Counted from the stretch's first letter, positions 54,463 to 64,000 are shown. The stretch is 64,000 bases of DNA from Promethearchaeia archaeon (GCA_029856125.1 JAHQWJ010000138.1:1-64000), one strand, 5' to 3'. The notes: generated by a model from the letters alone, not told the origin. Program-made: numbers and translations.

Positions 54463-57435
54463 ATGAGTTATTCATTCAGTCGAACTAAATTAGTTGAAAA
54501 AATTAAATTCGGATTATTAAGTCCCGATGAAATTAGAAAAATGTCTGCTGCCAGGATAATTACAGCAGATACTTACGATGAAGATGGTTTACCTATTCCC
54601 AGTGGCCTTATGGATCAACGGTTAGGGACTATAGAGCCGGGACAGAGGTGTCAGACTTGTGGTAACCTTGTTAGTAATTGTATGGGGCACTTTGGTCATA
54701 TAGAATTAGCAAGGCCCGTTATTCATGTCGGCTATTCGAAAAAAGTCCTTAAAGTCCTAAGAAGCATCTGTCCTGAATGTTCAAGGTTAATGTTAACAGA
54801 TGAAGAAATGGAAACATTTCGGCAAGGACAAATGAAGCACCGTAGAATTTTCTTTGAAGATGATGAAGAAGCTACAAAGAATGTGTTTAAACAGGCAAGA
54901 AAAAGTAAAATTTGTCCGTATTGTGGTGCAAAAAAGAAAAAAATTGTAATAGAAAAACCTACTACTTTTTATGAAGAAGAAGAAACTAAGGGCTCTCGAA
55001 GGATTACTCCTATTGAAATACTAGAACGTCTTAAAAAAATGACAGACAACGACCTTAGGATTTTAGGAGTATCCCCTGAAAATGCGAGACTTGAATGGGT
55101 AATATTTACAGTATTACCAATTCCACCTGTTTGTGCTCGACCTTCTATTACGTTAGATAGTGGAATTAGATCTGAAGATGATTTAACTCACAAGTTAGTT
55201 GATGTTATTCGTATTAACCAAAGACTTAGAGAAAATATTGATGCAGGCGCACCTCATCTAATCGTTGAGGATTTATGGGAATTACTTCAGTATCATATTA
55301 CAACTTATTTCGATAATCAGGTTTCTGGAATTCCACCAGCGAGACATCGATCAGGGAGAGCGTTAAGAACTCTTACACAAAGATTAAAAGGGAAGGAAGG
55401 AAGGTTTAGAAGCAACTTAAGTGGAAAAAGAGTTGATTTTTCCGCACGCTCTGTAATTTCTCCAAACCCTTTCATTAGCATTAATGATGTAGGTGTACCA
55501 ATGGAAATTGCTAAAATTTTAACTATACCTACAAATATAAACGATTGGAACATCGAAGAAATGAAACAACTCGTTCTTAATGGACCCTTTCATCATCCAG
55601 GAGCAAATTACATAATTAGAAGCGATCGTAGAAGGATAGATTTACGATACGTCAAGAATCGTAAAATAATTTCAGAAATGCTTGCTCCAGGATATACCGT
55701 TGAACGGCATTTAGCTGATGGTGATTTGGTTTTGTTTAATCGACAACCATCCCTTCATAGAATGTCTATTATGGCTCACGAGGTTAAAATAATGGATGGT
55801 CGAACTTTTAGGTTAAATTTAACGGTTTGCCCACCTTATAACGCCGACTTTGATGGTGATGAGATGAACTTGCATGTCCCACAAAGCGAAGAGGCTCGAA
55901 CTGAAGCCGAACTGCTACTGAAAGTGCAAAATCATATATTATCTCCGAGATTTGGCGGTCCAATTCTGGGAGGAATTCAAGACTTTATTTCCTCTGTTTT
56001 CCAATTTACTAGTTTAGACTCACTTTATAACAGAAAAGACGCGTTAAAATTACTTTATATGGGGGATGTCTTTACTACTAAACCAGAATTTAGTTTAGAC
56101 GATGTTACTCCAATTAAAACCGATCCTGAGAAATATTACTCGGGAAAGCAAATTTTTAGCACTCTTTTTCCGAACGATTTGAATATAAAAGTAAAATCGA
56201 AATTTTGTAAAAAATGTGAAGTTTGTAAGGAAGAAGGTTGTGAATACGATGCTTATGTGGTAATTAAAAACGGTATTCTTATAACGGGAACTATTGACGA
56301 AAACTCATTCGGTGCTATGCAATCTAATAGTATTCTACAGCGTGTAATTAAGGATCATGGAAACGCGCGAGGAAGAGAATTTTTAGACAACGCCACAAAA
56401 ATGTTATTGTACGTTATTCGTCAGAATGGAATGACTATGGGATTGGATGAAGTTTATGTCTATGGTGAAGCTTATGACAAAATTCTGAAAATTTTAAAAG
56501 ATGTTGATATTGAAGCAAAAAAACTTATCAAAGCGTATAGAGAAGATGACACAACGGTTTTGAGAAGAGCCCCCGGACGTTCTATGCGCGAAACACTTGA
56601 ACTTAGAATACGACAAATATTAGCAGAAGCGAGAAAAATGGCAGAAGAAACCGCAGCTCACCATATTGGAGACGAAGCTCATTCAGTAATTATGACAAAG
56701 TCGGGAGCAAGAGGAAACATCTTAAATTTAGGACAAATGTCCGCTGTAGTAGGCCAACAGGCAATAAGAGGTGAAAGAATCAATAGAGGATATAGTTCAA
56801 GAACTCTTCCACATTTTAAACAAGACGACTTAACACCTAAAGCAAGAGGTTTTGTTGAGAGTTCTTACCGAAAAGGACTAAATCCCGAAGAATTCTTTTT
56901 TCATGCTATGGGTGGTCGAGAAGGTTTAGTAGATACTGCTGTTCGTACCTCTACTAGTGGGTATATGCAAAGACGGTTGGTAAACGCTTTACAAGACATG
57001 ATTGTCGAAAATGATGGGACTGTAAGAAATAGTGATAAAAATATTATCCAATTCCACTATGGTGACGATGGTATAGATCCTATGCATACCGATCATTCTG
57101 ATGCGGTAAACCTTGATGTTCTTCTGCTCAAAGCTAAAGCACTTGATTTAAACGAAATTCGTGAGGAAATCAAAAAAAATCCAAAACCTAAAGTTACATC
57201 TAAAACAACAACAACCAAAAAACCTTCCGCTAAAAAACCTCCCGCTAAAAAACCTACACCTAAAAAACCTATCAAGAATTCACCTGAAAAACAAGAAAAA
57301 GCAGATAAGAAAGATCAAGCGCTCAGTGAAGAAGAATTGAGGGAATTGTATAACACAGAGACAGGTAAAAACGCAGAATGGAGAGGGAAGCTCACAAAAG
57401 GATATTTAGAGTGGAAAAAAGAAAGATTAGGATAA
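54463..57435 (+). CDS. rpoA1: DNA-directed RNA polymerase subunit A' with Lys/Pro-rich C-terminal extension
   Basis: This is the large catalytic subunit of archaeal RNA polymerase (N-terminal two thirds of Rpb1). The clamp zinc site is CQTCGNLVSNCMGHFGH, the second zinc pair is in CPYCGAK, and the catalytic NADFDGDEMN (~459-468) binds Mg2+. The jaw and bridge-helix block GGREGLVDTAVRTSTSGYMQ is present. It is 990 aa, ~100 longer than usual. The extra part is a Lys/Pro-rich linker (residues ~900-950) and a charged helix. ATG 54463 follows a GAGGT ribosome-binding site. rpoB and rpoH do not precede it. Confidence 0.97.
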   Translation: MSYSFSRTKLVEKIKFGLLSPDEIRKMSAARIITADTYDEDGLPIPSGLMDQRLGTIEPGQRCQTCGNLVSNCMGHFGHIELARPVIHVGYSKKVLKVLRSICPECSRLMLTDEEMETFRQGQMKHRRIFFEDDEEATKNVFKQARKSKICPYCGAKKKKIVIEKPTTFYEEEETKGSRRITPIEILERLKKMTDNDLRILGVSPENARLEWVIFTVLPIPPVCARPSITLDSGIRSEDDLTHKLVDVIRINQRLRENIDAGAPHLIVEDLWELLQYHITTYFDNQVSGIPPARHRSGRALRTLTQRLKGKEGRFRSNLSGKRVDFSARSVISPNPFISINDVGVPMEIAKILTIPTNINDWNIEEMKQLVLNGPFHHPGANYIIRSDRRRIDLRYVKNRKIISEMLAPGYTVERHLADGDLVLFNRQPSLHRMSIMAHEVKIMDGRTFRLNLTVCPPYNADFDGDEMNLHVPQSEEARTEAELLLKVQNHILSPRFGGPILGGIQDFISSVFQFTSLDSLYNRKDALKLLYMGDVFTTKPEFSLDDVTPIKTDPEKYYSGKQIFSTLFPNDLNIKVKSKFCKKCEVCKEEGCEYDAYVVIKNGILITGTIDENSFGAMQSNSILQRVIKDHGNARGREFLDNATKMLLYVIRQNGMTMGLDEVYVYGEAYDKILKILKDVDIEAKKLIKAYREDDTTVLRRAPGRSMRETLELRIRQILAEARKMAEETAAHHIGDEAHSVIMTKSGARGNILNLGQMSAVVGQQAIRGERINRGYSSRTLPHFKQDDLTPKARGFVESSYRKGLNPEEFFFHAMGGREGLVDTAVRTSTSGYMQRRLVNALQDMIVENDGTVRNSDKNIIQFHYGDDGIDPMHTDHSDAVNLDVLLLKAKALDLNEIREEIKKNPKPKVTSKTTTTKKPSAKKPPAKKPTPKKPIKNSPEKQEKADKKDQALSEEELRELYNTETGKNAEWRGKLTKGYLEWKKERLG
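57216..57270 (+). repeat. Short imperfect repeats encoding Lys/Pro-rich linker of RpoA1
   Basis: Fifteen-base units built around GCTAAAAAACCT occur three to four times in a row and encode AKKP repeats in the A' tail. The array is internal to the gene and may change length by slippage. Confidence 0.7.
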
Positions 57436-57464
57436 TTTATTAAATTTTATAAAGGTCAAATGAA

Positions 57465-58673
57465 ATGGCAAAAGTAACTCAAGAAATTTTAGAGGAAAAC
57501 TTAGAAATACTCAAAGAAGATGGTATTCCCAACGATCTCATTAACAGAATCAGAAACCGCGTCAAAGATGAAGATCTTGAAGAAGAACAGCTAGAATACC
57601 TCTTAAACAAGATTTATATTAATTTTAATAATGCTATTGTCGAAACTCATGAACCTGTTGGAACAGTAGCAGCTCAAAGTATTGGAGAACCCGGAACACA
57701 AATGACTTTAAGAACATTTCACTACGCGGGCGTAGAAGAATTCTCAGTAACCCAAGGTCTTCCTAGACTCATAGAAATCGTAGATGCTCGACGTTTTCCA
57801 AGTACACCTCAACAAACAATTTATTTAGAAGAACCGTATAATCAAAGCGAAGAAAAGGCTATTGAAGTTCACAAAAGAATCGAACAAATTCGCATTGAAC
57901 AAATAACTCATGATGTCGACTTAGACTTTGTCAACTGGAACATCATCATCAACTTAATACCCGAAATCTGTGAGAAACGCGGTATCGATATTGAAGCTAT
58001 TCCTGAAATATTGAAACGTTACAAAAAGAAGGGAACAATCAAACGCGAAGGTAATTCTATAATTATTGATCCTCAGATTGAAGATATTCAAAATCTGCAA
58101 AAATTAAGAGAAAAGATACTTAAAAAAGTAGTTAAAGGTGTACGTGGTATTAAAAGAGGTTTACTAACACCAACAGACGATAAAAAGGAATGGGTTATTA
58201 AAACTGAAGGGACAAATATGCACGGCGTCGTTCAAATCGAAGGAGTAGATACTACTAGGACTGTGTCAAATCATATTCATGAAATCGAAAAACTCTATGG
58301 AATCGAGGCAGCTCGAAACATGATAATTAAAGAGGCTCAAAAAGTTTTAGAACAACAAGGTTTAGATGTTGATAAAAGGCACCTCCTTATTTTATCCGAT
58401 TTAATGTGCGTAGAAGGCTCAATTCAATCAATTGGAAGGCATGGAATTTCAGGTTCTAAATCAAGTGTATTTGCCAGAGCAGCGTTTGAGGTCACAGTAA
58501 ATCAATTACTAGATGCAGGACTGTATGGCGAAGAAGAGAAATTACTTGGAATTCCCGAAAATGTTATCATAGGTCAGATATCTCCCATAGGCACGGGTCG
58601 TGTAAATGTCATGTTCGACTTGGATGCTAACCTCGAAATATTAAATCAATTAAAAAAACCCGAGAATACATAA
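57465..58673 (+). CDS. rpoA2: DNA-directed RNA polymerase subunit A''
   Basis: This is the C-terminal third of Rpb1 (402 aa). The trigger loop and conserved region is clear: [38 protein letters not shown] and later [12 protein letters not shown]-like [20 protein letters not shown]. It follows rpoA1 by 29 bp in one transcript, showing the archaeal split of the largest subunit. The next genes are eL30, NusA-like, uS12 and uS7, the standard archaeal order. Confidence 0.97.
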   Translation: MAKVTQEILEENLEILKEDGIPNDLINRIRNRVKDEDLEEEQLEYLLNKIYINFNNAIVETHEPVGTVAAQSIGEPGTQMTLRTFHYAGVEEFSVTQGLPRLIEIVDARRFPSTPQQTIYLEEPYNQSEEKAIEVHKRIEQIRIEQITHDVDLDFVNWNIIINLIPEICEKRGIDIEAIPEILKRYKKKGTIKREGNSIIIDPQIEDIQNLQKLREKILKKVVKGVRGIKRGLLTPTDDKKEWVIKTEGTNMHGVVQIEGVDTTRTVSNHIHEIEKLYGIEAARNMIIKEAQKVLEQQGLDVDKRHLLILSDLMCVEGSIQSIGRHGISGSKSSVFARAAFEVTVNQLLDAGLYGEEEKLLGIPENVIIGQISPIGTGRVNVMFDLDANLEILNQLKKPENT

Positions 58674-58877
58674 AATAGGCATACAGCACGGATTACAATC
58701 CTAACCAATGGTTTTAACGCTTTTTAAACCCAATACTAAAAAAAGATAAGTTAAATGGCAATACTAATTTGAAGTTGCTTGAAAACAAGAAATAGGAGAA
58801 CATGCGATAAAAATTTAAATTATTGTGTATTTTTTTTATTACATTATTTTTGATTTTTAAAACTGACACAACAAGTT

Positions 58878-59258
58878 ATGACGATGGCAAGGAAAAACAA
58901 AAAGATAAGCGATACAATCGACTTATCCCGAAAGAAAGTAAAAGAATTCGATATTGATACGAATATAAAAGTTGCTTATAAGACCGGTAAAATGATTTTT
59001 GGTAAAACCCAAGTCTTAAGGCAACTAAGACAAGATCCTTTTAAGATGATTATTATCGCAAATAACTGTCCAGCCGAATTGGAAGCCCAATTAAGTTATT
59101 ATAATTCTCTTATAAAAAGCAACATATATATACACAAATATAAAGGTTCTTCGTGGGATCTAGGGTTAGCGATGGGCAAACCTTACATGATCTCCGTTAT
59201 CGGAATCAACGATTTTGGAGATTCGGATCTAATAACTTTGAAGGATAAAAATAATTAA
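58878..59258 (+). CDS. rpl30e: Ribosomal protein eL30
   Basis: This 126-aa protein is L7Ae-like eL30. The core shows YKTGKMIFGKTQVLRQLR, FKMIIIANNCPAELEAQL and the end GLAMGKPYMISVIGI. About 25 residues of charged N-terminal extension precede the usual start of ~100-aa homologues. A 204-bp gap separates it from rpoA2; no gene was recognised in it. The NusA-like gene follows 7 bp after. Confidence 0.92.
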   Translation: MTMARKNKKISDTIDLSRKKVKEFDIDTNIKVAYKTGKMIFGKTQVLRQLRQDPFKMIIIANNCPAELEAQLSYYNSLIKSNIYIHKYKGSSWDLGLAMGKPYMISVIGINDFGDSDLITLKDKNN

Positions 59259-59265
59259 AGACTAA

Positions 59266-59754
59266 ATGGAACCGTTAATGATGTTACATAGAAATATCAA
59301 ACTCGACAGAAAATCAATGGAATTAATATCGCTTTTCAATAATATTTCTGGAGCTATTATTAAAGATTGTTTAATATTTGAATCTCCTGAAAATAACTCT
59401 GAAATAATTATATTCTTAGTTAAAAAAGAAGATGTTGGGAAAGCAATTGGTAAAGCAGGGGAACATGTGAAAGATCTTATGAATAAGCTTCAAAAGAAGA
59501 TCGATGTGATTCCTTGGTCAGAAGATCTTGGACAATTCATTCAATTCATATTAAATACTACTAAGAATTCAATCCAAGTTCAAAACATAGAAGTAAAAGA
59601 AAGTAGAAATGAGAAAAAAACCGTGATTATTTCTGTACGACCTCAAGATCGTGGAAAAGCTATCGGTAAAGAGGGTTCAATGATTAGGAAGATAAAAGAA
59701 CTCGTTTTACGTCATTTTGAAGTTGATAACGTAATAATTAACACAAAAAATTAG
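59266..59754 (+). CDS. nusA: NusA-like KH-domain transcription factor
   Basis: This 162-aa protein has two KH domains with the GKAIGKAGEHVKDLMNKL and GKAIGKEGSMIRKIKEL motifs, the latter being the standard GxxG loop. Archaeal NusA lacks the bacterial S1 domain and binds RNA. It is in the rpoA2-eL30-nusA-uS12-uS7 cluster. ATG 59266 is chosen; the Met codons at residues 5-6 are alternatives. A 100-bp gap precedes uS12. Confidence 0.92.
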   Translation: MEPLMMLHRNIKLDRKSMELISLFNNISGAIIKDCLIFESPENNSEIIIFLVKKEDVGKAIGKAGEHVKDLMNKLQKKIDVIPWSEDLGQFIQFILNTTKNSIQVQNIEVKESRNEKKTVIISVRPQDRGKAIGKEGSMIRKIKELVLRHFEVDNVIINTKN

Positions 59755-59854
59755 TTCATATTTTTCTCAATTCAAAAATTTTAAGTTTTAAGGTAGATGT
59801 TAAGTTATATCTCATTAAGTAAGATTTTAAAAATAAAGAATAAATTGATTTTTC

Positions 59855-60289
59855 ATGGCAAAACCTAAAGGTCTTTACGCAGCAAGACAACTGAAAAATA
59901 ACCGAAAGAAGCTTAGATGGAGTAAAACTAAATATAAAAGAACCAAGCTTAAACTAAAGCAGAAAGTTGACCCCATGGAGGGATCTCCTCAAGCATTGGG
60001 TATCGTGCTTCAAAAGGTAGGGAGAGAAAGTAAACAACCTAACTCTGCTATTCGAAAGTGCGTCCGTGTTCAGTTAAAAAAGAATGGAAAAACTATCACT
60101 GCTTTTCTTCCAGGAGACGGTGCTCTTAATTTCATTGAAGAACATGATAGAGTACTTGTGGAAGGGATTGGAGGAGCTAAGGGTCGAGCAGTAGGTGATC
60201 TTCCTGGTGTGCGATGGCGCGTAGTTATGGTAAACGGTGTAAGCTTACAAGCGTTAATCTCAGGCAAGAAAGAAAAACCATTGAGATAG
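59855..60289 (+). CDS. rps12: Ribosomal protein uS12
   Basis: This 144-aa decoding-site protein shows the usual [37 protein letters not shown] and [19 protein letters not shown]. Lys and Pro positions of the error-control loop are present ([10 protein letters not shown]). The N-terminus is basic as in archaeal and eukaryotic S23. It precedes uS7 by 9 bp in one operon. Confidence 0.97.
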   Translation: MAKPKGLYAARQLKNNRKKLRWSKTKYKRTKLKLKQKVDPMEGSPQALGIVLQKVGRESKQPNSAIRKCVRVQLKKNGKTITAFLPGDGALNFIEEHDRVLVEGIGGAKGRAVGDLPGVRWRVVMVNGVSLQALISGKKEKPLR

Positions 60290-60298
60290 GTGTAAAAT

Positions 60299-60916
60299 AT
60301 GAGTAAAGTGAAAAAAGACATTAAACTTTTTAACAAGTGGTCATTTGAAAAAATTGAAGTTAGAGATTGGACCTTGGAAAATTATATTAATCTAAAACCG
60401 GTTATAATTCCTCATACCGCAGGAAGGCACGAGCATAAGCGCTTTTGGAAAACTACTAAAATATCTATTATTGAGCGTTTTGTAAATAGATTACTAGCAC
60501 CCGGTTTTATTGGCAGTAAAATTAAAGGACATAAAAGTTCATACAGTTCTGGCAAAAAAAGTAAACTCTTAAGGAATCTAGAAAATGCTTTTACTTTATT
60601 GGAATTAAACACGGGTCATAATCCAATTCAAGTGCTAGTTGACGCAATTTGTAATTCAGCGCCTAGAGAAGAAACGACACGTATCGCGATGGGTGGAATC
60701 TCCTATGCTTCTGCTGTAGATATTTCGCCACAGCGTCGAGTAGATTTAGCGATTAAGTATTTGATCCAAGCAATTGGCTCAAGTTCTCACTCAAACGAAA
60801 GAGCTTTTGCTGCGAACATCTCTAAGGAGGTAGTATTAGCTTCTCAAGATTCTCAAGAATCTAAAGCAATAAAAAGGAAAGACGAGGTAGAAAGAATAGC
60901 CGTTTCAGCTCGTTAA
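60299..60916 (+). CDS. rps7: Ribosomal protein uS7
   Basis: This 205-aa small-subunit head protein, archaeal/eukaryotic S5 type, has the conserved HTAGRHEHKRFWK, IVERFVN-like IIERFVNRLLAPGF, GHNPIQVLVDAICNSAPREE and SPQRRVDLAI. The C-terminus ends in KRKDEVERIAVSAR, the archaeal form. It closes the RNA polymerase/ribosomal cluster; EF-2, normally next, does not follow here. Confidence 0.97.
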   Translation: MSKVKKDIKLFNKWSFEKIEVRDWTLENYINLKPVIIPHTAGRHEHKRFWKTTKISIIERFVNRLLAPGFIGSKIKGHKSSYSSGKKSKLLRNLENAFTLLELNTGHNPIQVLVDAICNSAPREETTRIAMGGISYASAVDISPQRRVDLAIKYLIQAIGSSSHSNERAFAANISKEVVLASQDSQESKAIKRKDEVERIAVSAR

Positions 60917-61141
60917 GAAAGATATAATTTAGGAATCTAATTCAACCCTCTTTATTAATTTTCTTTGTCTTCTTTAATTATTAACCTAACTAGGCTAGAT
61001 TATCAAAAAAAATCGTCCGATATCACCCACATAATATCTAATCTTACTTTGGATTAATAAAATTCCTAATTTTTATATATCTCTTAAGTATATTATTTAG
61101 TTAAGCAGAATTAATGATATTTATGAAGATTTAAACTTAAC

Positions 61142-63139
61142 TTGAATTCCGACAAAAATCACGATGTTTTAGAAAAGCAGCTTAAAACATTAGGTCAAAA
61201 GATTAGGATTGACATTTTAAAGAAATTAAGTCTTACTAGTAATCCTTTACCCTATTCTATACTTCAAAAGGAAGTTTTAGGAACTAATCCAAATTCCGTT
61301 AATTTTTCATTTCACTTAAAGGCGTTGAAAAACAGCGACTTAATGTATATCACCGACGATGGATATGCTTTGAGTGCCTTAGGGGGTCAGATTCTAAAGA
61401 ATATTGTCTCTATTGAAAAAATTCTAAATGAAAAGAACAAAACAATAATGATTAGGACCTCTAAATATTCCAAAGAGCCATTTGATTCAAGTAAAATCGA
61501 AAATTATCTAATTAAGGAAGGTCAAGTAGATGGTCATTTAGCAAAACAGATTGCAAAAGAAGTTGAAGAACGCTTATCTAAAACGAACATAGTATATTTA
61601 ACGGCTCCTTTAATGAGGGAATATATAAACGGAATTCTATTGGAAAATGGTCAAGAAGAGATTAGACATAGGTTGACTCGATTAGGTACTCCTCCTTATG
61701 AAGTTTCTCGATATTTTGATAACGACAGAATTAATCCTGAACAGCTTCTTTCTAAACTCGGATCAGAAGTTTCAGAGCAATTTCTATTGTTAAACTTGCT
61801 ACCGAAGAATTTAGCAGACATGTATTTGTCTGGAGAATTAGTTTTACTGAACTTAAATTACTGGAGTCTAAGACCATTGGGCTTCTATATAGACTCAAAT
61901 TCAATCGTATCTTATCTTTCAGAACGAAAATTAGTGAATTTTAATAATTCAGACAAGCCAATTGAATTGATTAAACTATATTCTAATTTTTTTGATGTCC
62001 TGGGCAAGATAAAGCCTTTTTTCTCTGAAGATATTCTGCTAGGTAATTTTTCTGACTTTTTATTCAAGAGCATTAGTTCCAACGAGAATTCAGAAACTCT
62101 TATTAATTTCCTAAATTCAAAGATTATGAATCATTCAAATAGAATCTATGACCAAAAGTCTCATCTCTCTTTAGAACTCTCTTCTTCTGACATATTTAGA
62201 GATTCTGACGACTTGAATTCGAAAACACCCTCTATTTCTTACTTTTTGGGCAGATTATTTAACCAAATTGATCAAAATGATGGATTTAGTTGTCCTCAGA
62301 TTGTATTTGATTACTCTTTATTGCCTGATAATAAGTCTGGATATGAATTCTTAAGGGAAACCATAAATTCACGTCATTCTAACGATGTAATATTCTCTTT
62401 AAATAATGATCTAAGTTTACTAAATTCTACTTTAATAAATGTGAATAAGAATAATACTAAAGAAGAACAAAAAAGTAGGGTTGTTTTAGATAAAATTTTA
62501 ATAAATTTACATAATATTGCCGATAATTCTAAGCAGAACGATTCTTTATTTTTAGAAAATGTTCAAGAAAAGCTTAATTCAGTATTTGAAATTTTTGCTC
62601 ATAAAAAAGATTTAATAAATAGAAGGTTGTCTACTTCAAAAGAATGGAATAGAATTATATCTGATTTCATTAAACCAGAATCCCTTAGTTGGATAGATAA
62701 CTCATTAAAATCAGTTAGTTTTTTCGGATTAAATGAAGCCATAAAGACTCATTGCGGTATTGAAATCGATAGGATAGAAAACAGCGAATCGTTTGCTTAC
62801 AATCTCCTAATGTTTATGAAAGATATGATTAACGAAATTAACAAAGACCAAAACGAAAATTATATCCTTACTCAGCCCCATAATGACAGTTATCTTTCTA
62901 AACATTGGTGCAGTAATATGGGCGAAGTAGGTACTGGTCCTAACAAATATTGCATAGATATGGTACGAGGGAATTCAAAGTTATCACTAGAGAAAAGAGT
63001 TCAGATTTATAAAAATTTTGAAAGCATTATTGATGGAGGTAGTGTTTTTATATTTAATGTAAATAACAAACCCATAAAAGAATTAATGGCACAATTATCT
63101 TATTCAAAAGTAAACACATTTCAATTAAAAATAGAATAA
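61142..63139 (+). CDS. Winged helix - ATP-cone - NrdD-like fusion protein
   Basis: The N-terminal ~90 residues form a winged helix (LKTLGQKIRIDILKKLSL, then SVNFSFHLKALKNSDLMYI), like ArsR-type regulators. An ATP-cone domain follows (~95-195: SKEPFDSSKIENYLIKEGQV, IRHRLTRLGTPPYEV). The remaining ~470 residues resemble the NrdD N-terminal part (LPKNLADMYLSGELVLLNLN) without the zinc Cys cluster or the glycyl radical motif at the C-terminus, so it is not an active reductase. It may sense (d)ATP and control transcription. TTG 61142 is the likely start. It ends 7 bp from the convergent pyrB gene. Confidence 0.8.
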   Translation: MNSDKNHDVLEKQLKTLGQKIRIDILKKLSLTSNPLPYSILQKEVLGTNPNSVNFSFHLKALKNSDLMYITDDGYALSALGGQILKNIVSIEKILNEKNKTIMIRTSKYSKEPFDSSKIENYLIKEGQVDGHLAKQIAKEVEERLSKTNIVYLTAPLMREYINGILLENGQEEIRHRLTRLGTPPYEVSRYFDNDRINPEQLLSKLGSEVSEQFLLLNLLPKNLADMYLSGELVLLNLNYWSLRPLGFYIDSNSIVSYLSERKLVNFNNSDKPIELIKLYSNFFDVLGKIKPFFSEDILLGNFSDFLFKSISSNENSETLINFLNSKIMNHSNRIYDQKSHLSLELSSSDIFRDSDDLNSKTPSISYFLGRLFNQIDQNDGFSCPQIVFDYSLLPDNKSGYEFLRETINSRHSNDVIFSLNNDLSLLNSTLINVNKNNTKEEQKSRVVLDKILINLHNIADNSKQNDSLFLENVQEKLNSVFEIFAHKKDLINRRLSTSKEWNRIISDFIKPESLSWIDNSLKSVSFFGLNEAIKTHCGIEIDRIENSESFAYNLLMFMKDMINEINKDQNENYILTQPHNDSYLSKHWCSNMGEVGTGPNKYCIDMVRGNSKLSLEKRVQIYKNFESIIDGGSVFIFNVNNKPIKELMAQLSYSKVNTFQLKIE

Positions 63140-63146
63140 CGAAAGA

Positions 63147-64000
63147 TTAATCAGATAATAACTCCGCTAAGATTGCCATCCTCATAGGTATTCCATAATA
63201 TGCTTGTTTGAAATAAATTGATTTAGGAGAACCATCGATTTCAGGTGAAATTTCTATAATCCTTGGTAGAGGATGCATAATTTTAAAATCGTCTTTTGTT
63301 TCCTCCAAGTCTTTTTTCCCGAATACATAGAAATCTTTTACTTTTTCATATTCTTCAACATCAGCAAACCTTTCTTTCTGAATTCTCGTGACATAGAGAA
63401 CATCTAAAATACTTAATATTTCTCTATATTTTTCTATTTCTTTGTATTTGGTTTGTCGTTGTTGTAAGAAGTCCTTGTCTCTTTTACGCAGCATCAAGTC
63501 TCTAGGGCTAATAAAATAGATATTTGCATCGTAATTTGAAAGCAATATCGACAAAGAATGTACCGTCCTTCCGTATTTAAGATCCCCCATTATCCCGATA
63601 TTTAAACCGTCTAAACTATGACCCTCTTCAGTAATTGTTAATAAATCTAATAACGCTTGAGTTGGGTGTTCGCCACTTCCAGAACCTGCATTTACAACAG
63701 GTATTTTTGAGAATTTTGCTGCCAACCTGGCTGCTCCCTCTAAATTGTGCCTCATTACGATGCCGTCGCTGTAGTTTTCTACAGTACGAATTGTGTCAGC
63801 AATACTTTCTCCTTTTTTTATAGAAGAAACATCACCAGTATGAAAACCTATCACATTTCCACCTAAGCGATACATCGCGGATTCAAAACTTAAGCGGGTT
63901 CTAGTGGAGGGTTCAAAGAATAGAGTAGCTAAAATCTTACCCTTTAAGATTTCTGTGCCCTTTTTGTTAAGTATCATACCCTTAGCTTTTTTTAAGATAT
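63147..64000 (-). CDS. pyrB: Aspartate carbamoyltransferase catalytic subunit, 5'-truncated by window edge
   Basis: The catalytic chain of ATCase makes carbamoyl-aspartate in pyrimidine synthesis. It shows the carbamoyl-phosphate motif FFEPSTRTRLSFESA, the SSIKKGES loop, HPTQALLDL and the late MHPLPR. The ATG at 63977 is internal: homologues are ~300 aa and begin with helices before KGKILATLFFEPSTR. The frame is open from 63978 to the window edge (ILKKAKG). The gene therefore continues to the right. The regulatory chain PyrI is not in the window. Confidence 0.95.
   Translation of the reverse strand, partial: ILKKAKGMILNKKGTEILKGKILATLFFEPSTRTRLSFESAMYRLGGNVIGFHTGDVSSIKKGESIADTIRTVENYSDGIVMRHNLEGAARLAAKFSKIPVVNAGSGSGEHPTQALLDLLTITEEGHSLDGLNIGIMGDLKYGRTVHSLSILLSNYDANIYFISPRDLMLRKRDKDFLQQRQTKYKEIEKYREILSILDVLYVTRIQKERFADVEEYEKVKDFYVFGKKDLEETKDDFKIMHPLPRIIEISPEIDGSPKSIYFKQAYYGIPMRMAILAELLSD

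Noticed and set aside
63147-63977. Complete 276-aa pyrB starting at 63977
   Set aside because: The family has ~25 more N-terminal residues and the frame continues to the window edge. The ATG is internal.

Overview
The window is AT-rich DNA from an archaeon, most likely an Asgard archaeon, and its low GC and gene content suggest a Lokiarchaeia-like member. Archaeal informational genes are present: split RNA polymerase A'/A'', Rpb4 (RpoF), eL30, eL21, eL33, uS12, uS7, NusA-like KH protein, Pus10, KsgA/Dim1, histone, XPD-type helicase, NurA, a RecJ-like DHH nuclease and a CPSF-type ribonuclease. They sit beside eukaryote-like genes typical of Asgard genomes: an ESCRT-III subunit, three Ras-like small GTPases, two Roadblock/LC7 proteins, a presenilin-type aspartyl protease and a zinc finger/coiled-coil/PH-like protein. 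Genus-level placement is inference.

Layout. 1-7.6 kb: glycine decarboxylase halves (the first runs off the left edge), methylthioadenosine phosphorylase, CPSF-type RNase, DHH nuclease and methenyl-H4MPT cyclohydrolase. 7.6-19.3 kb: mixed accessory genes, including a GT4 glycosyltransferase, archaemetzincin, presenilin-like protease, 3-hydroxyacyl-CoA dehydrogenase with no standard start codon, radical SAM/SPASM protein, Roadblock protein, FrhB-like flavoprotein and small GTPase. 19.4-34.3 kb: XPD-like helicase, glycogen synthase, ceramidase-like hydrolase, eL33, the multidomain zinc finger protein, ESCRT-III, dehydroquinate synthase II, GH57, a degenerate CPBP membrane protein, a P-loop kinase and a Roadblock protein with an acidic tail. 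34.4-46.2 kb: GPH sugar transporter, the informational run pus10-rpl21e-rpoF-DUF655-ksgA-hemK-like, NurA, an intact CPBP protease, small GTPase, GH127 and a NIPA/DMT-like transporter. 46.2-50.6 kb: a membrane-protein paralog pair, then a roughly 0.7-kb tandem duplication carrying a histone gene whose second copy is broken, plus decayed ORFs. 50.7-64 kb: small GTPase, a three-gene operon (zinc-ribbon membrane protein, acyl-CoA synthetase alpha-like, DMT transporter), the rpoA1-rpoA2-rpl30e-nusA-rps12-rps7 cluster, a wHTH/ATP-cone/NrdD-like fusion and aspartate carbamoyltransferase (runs off the right edge).

How the genes fit together. Glycine cleavage, Mch, 3-hydroxyacyl-CoA dehydrogenase, an FrhB-like flavoprotein and ADP-forming acyl-CoA synthetase fit an anaerobic, amino-acid/fatty-acid/sugar-using metabolism with a tetrahydromethanopterin C1 branch. 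Glycogen synthase, GH57, GH127, the GPH symporter and GT4 add polysaccharide handling. GTPases, Roadblock proteins and ESCRT-III point to membrane and cytoskeletal regulation. Genes are mostly short transcription units on alternating strands. No CRISPR array, rRNA, tRNA or insertion sequence was recognised.
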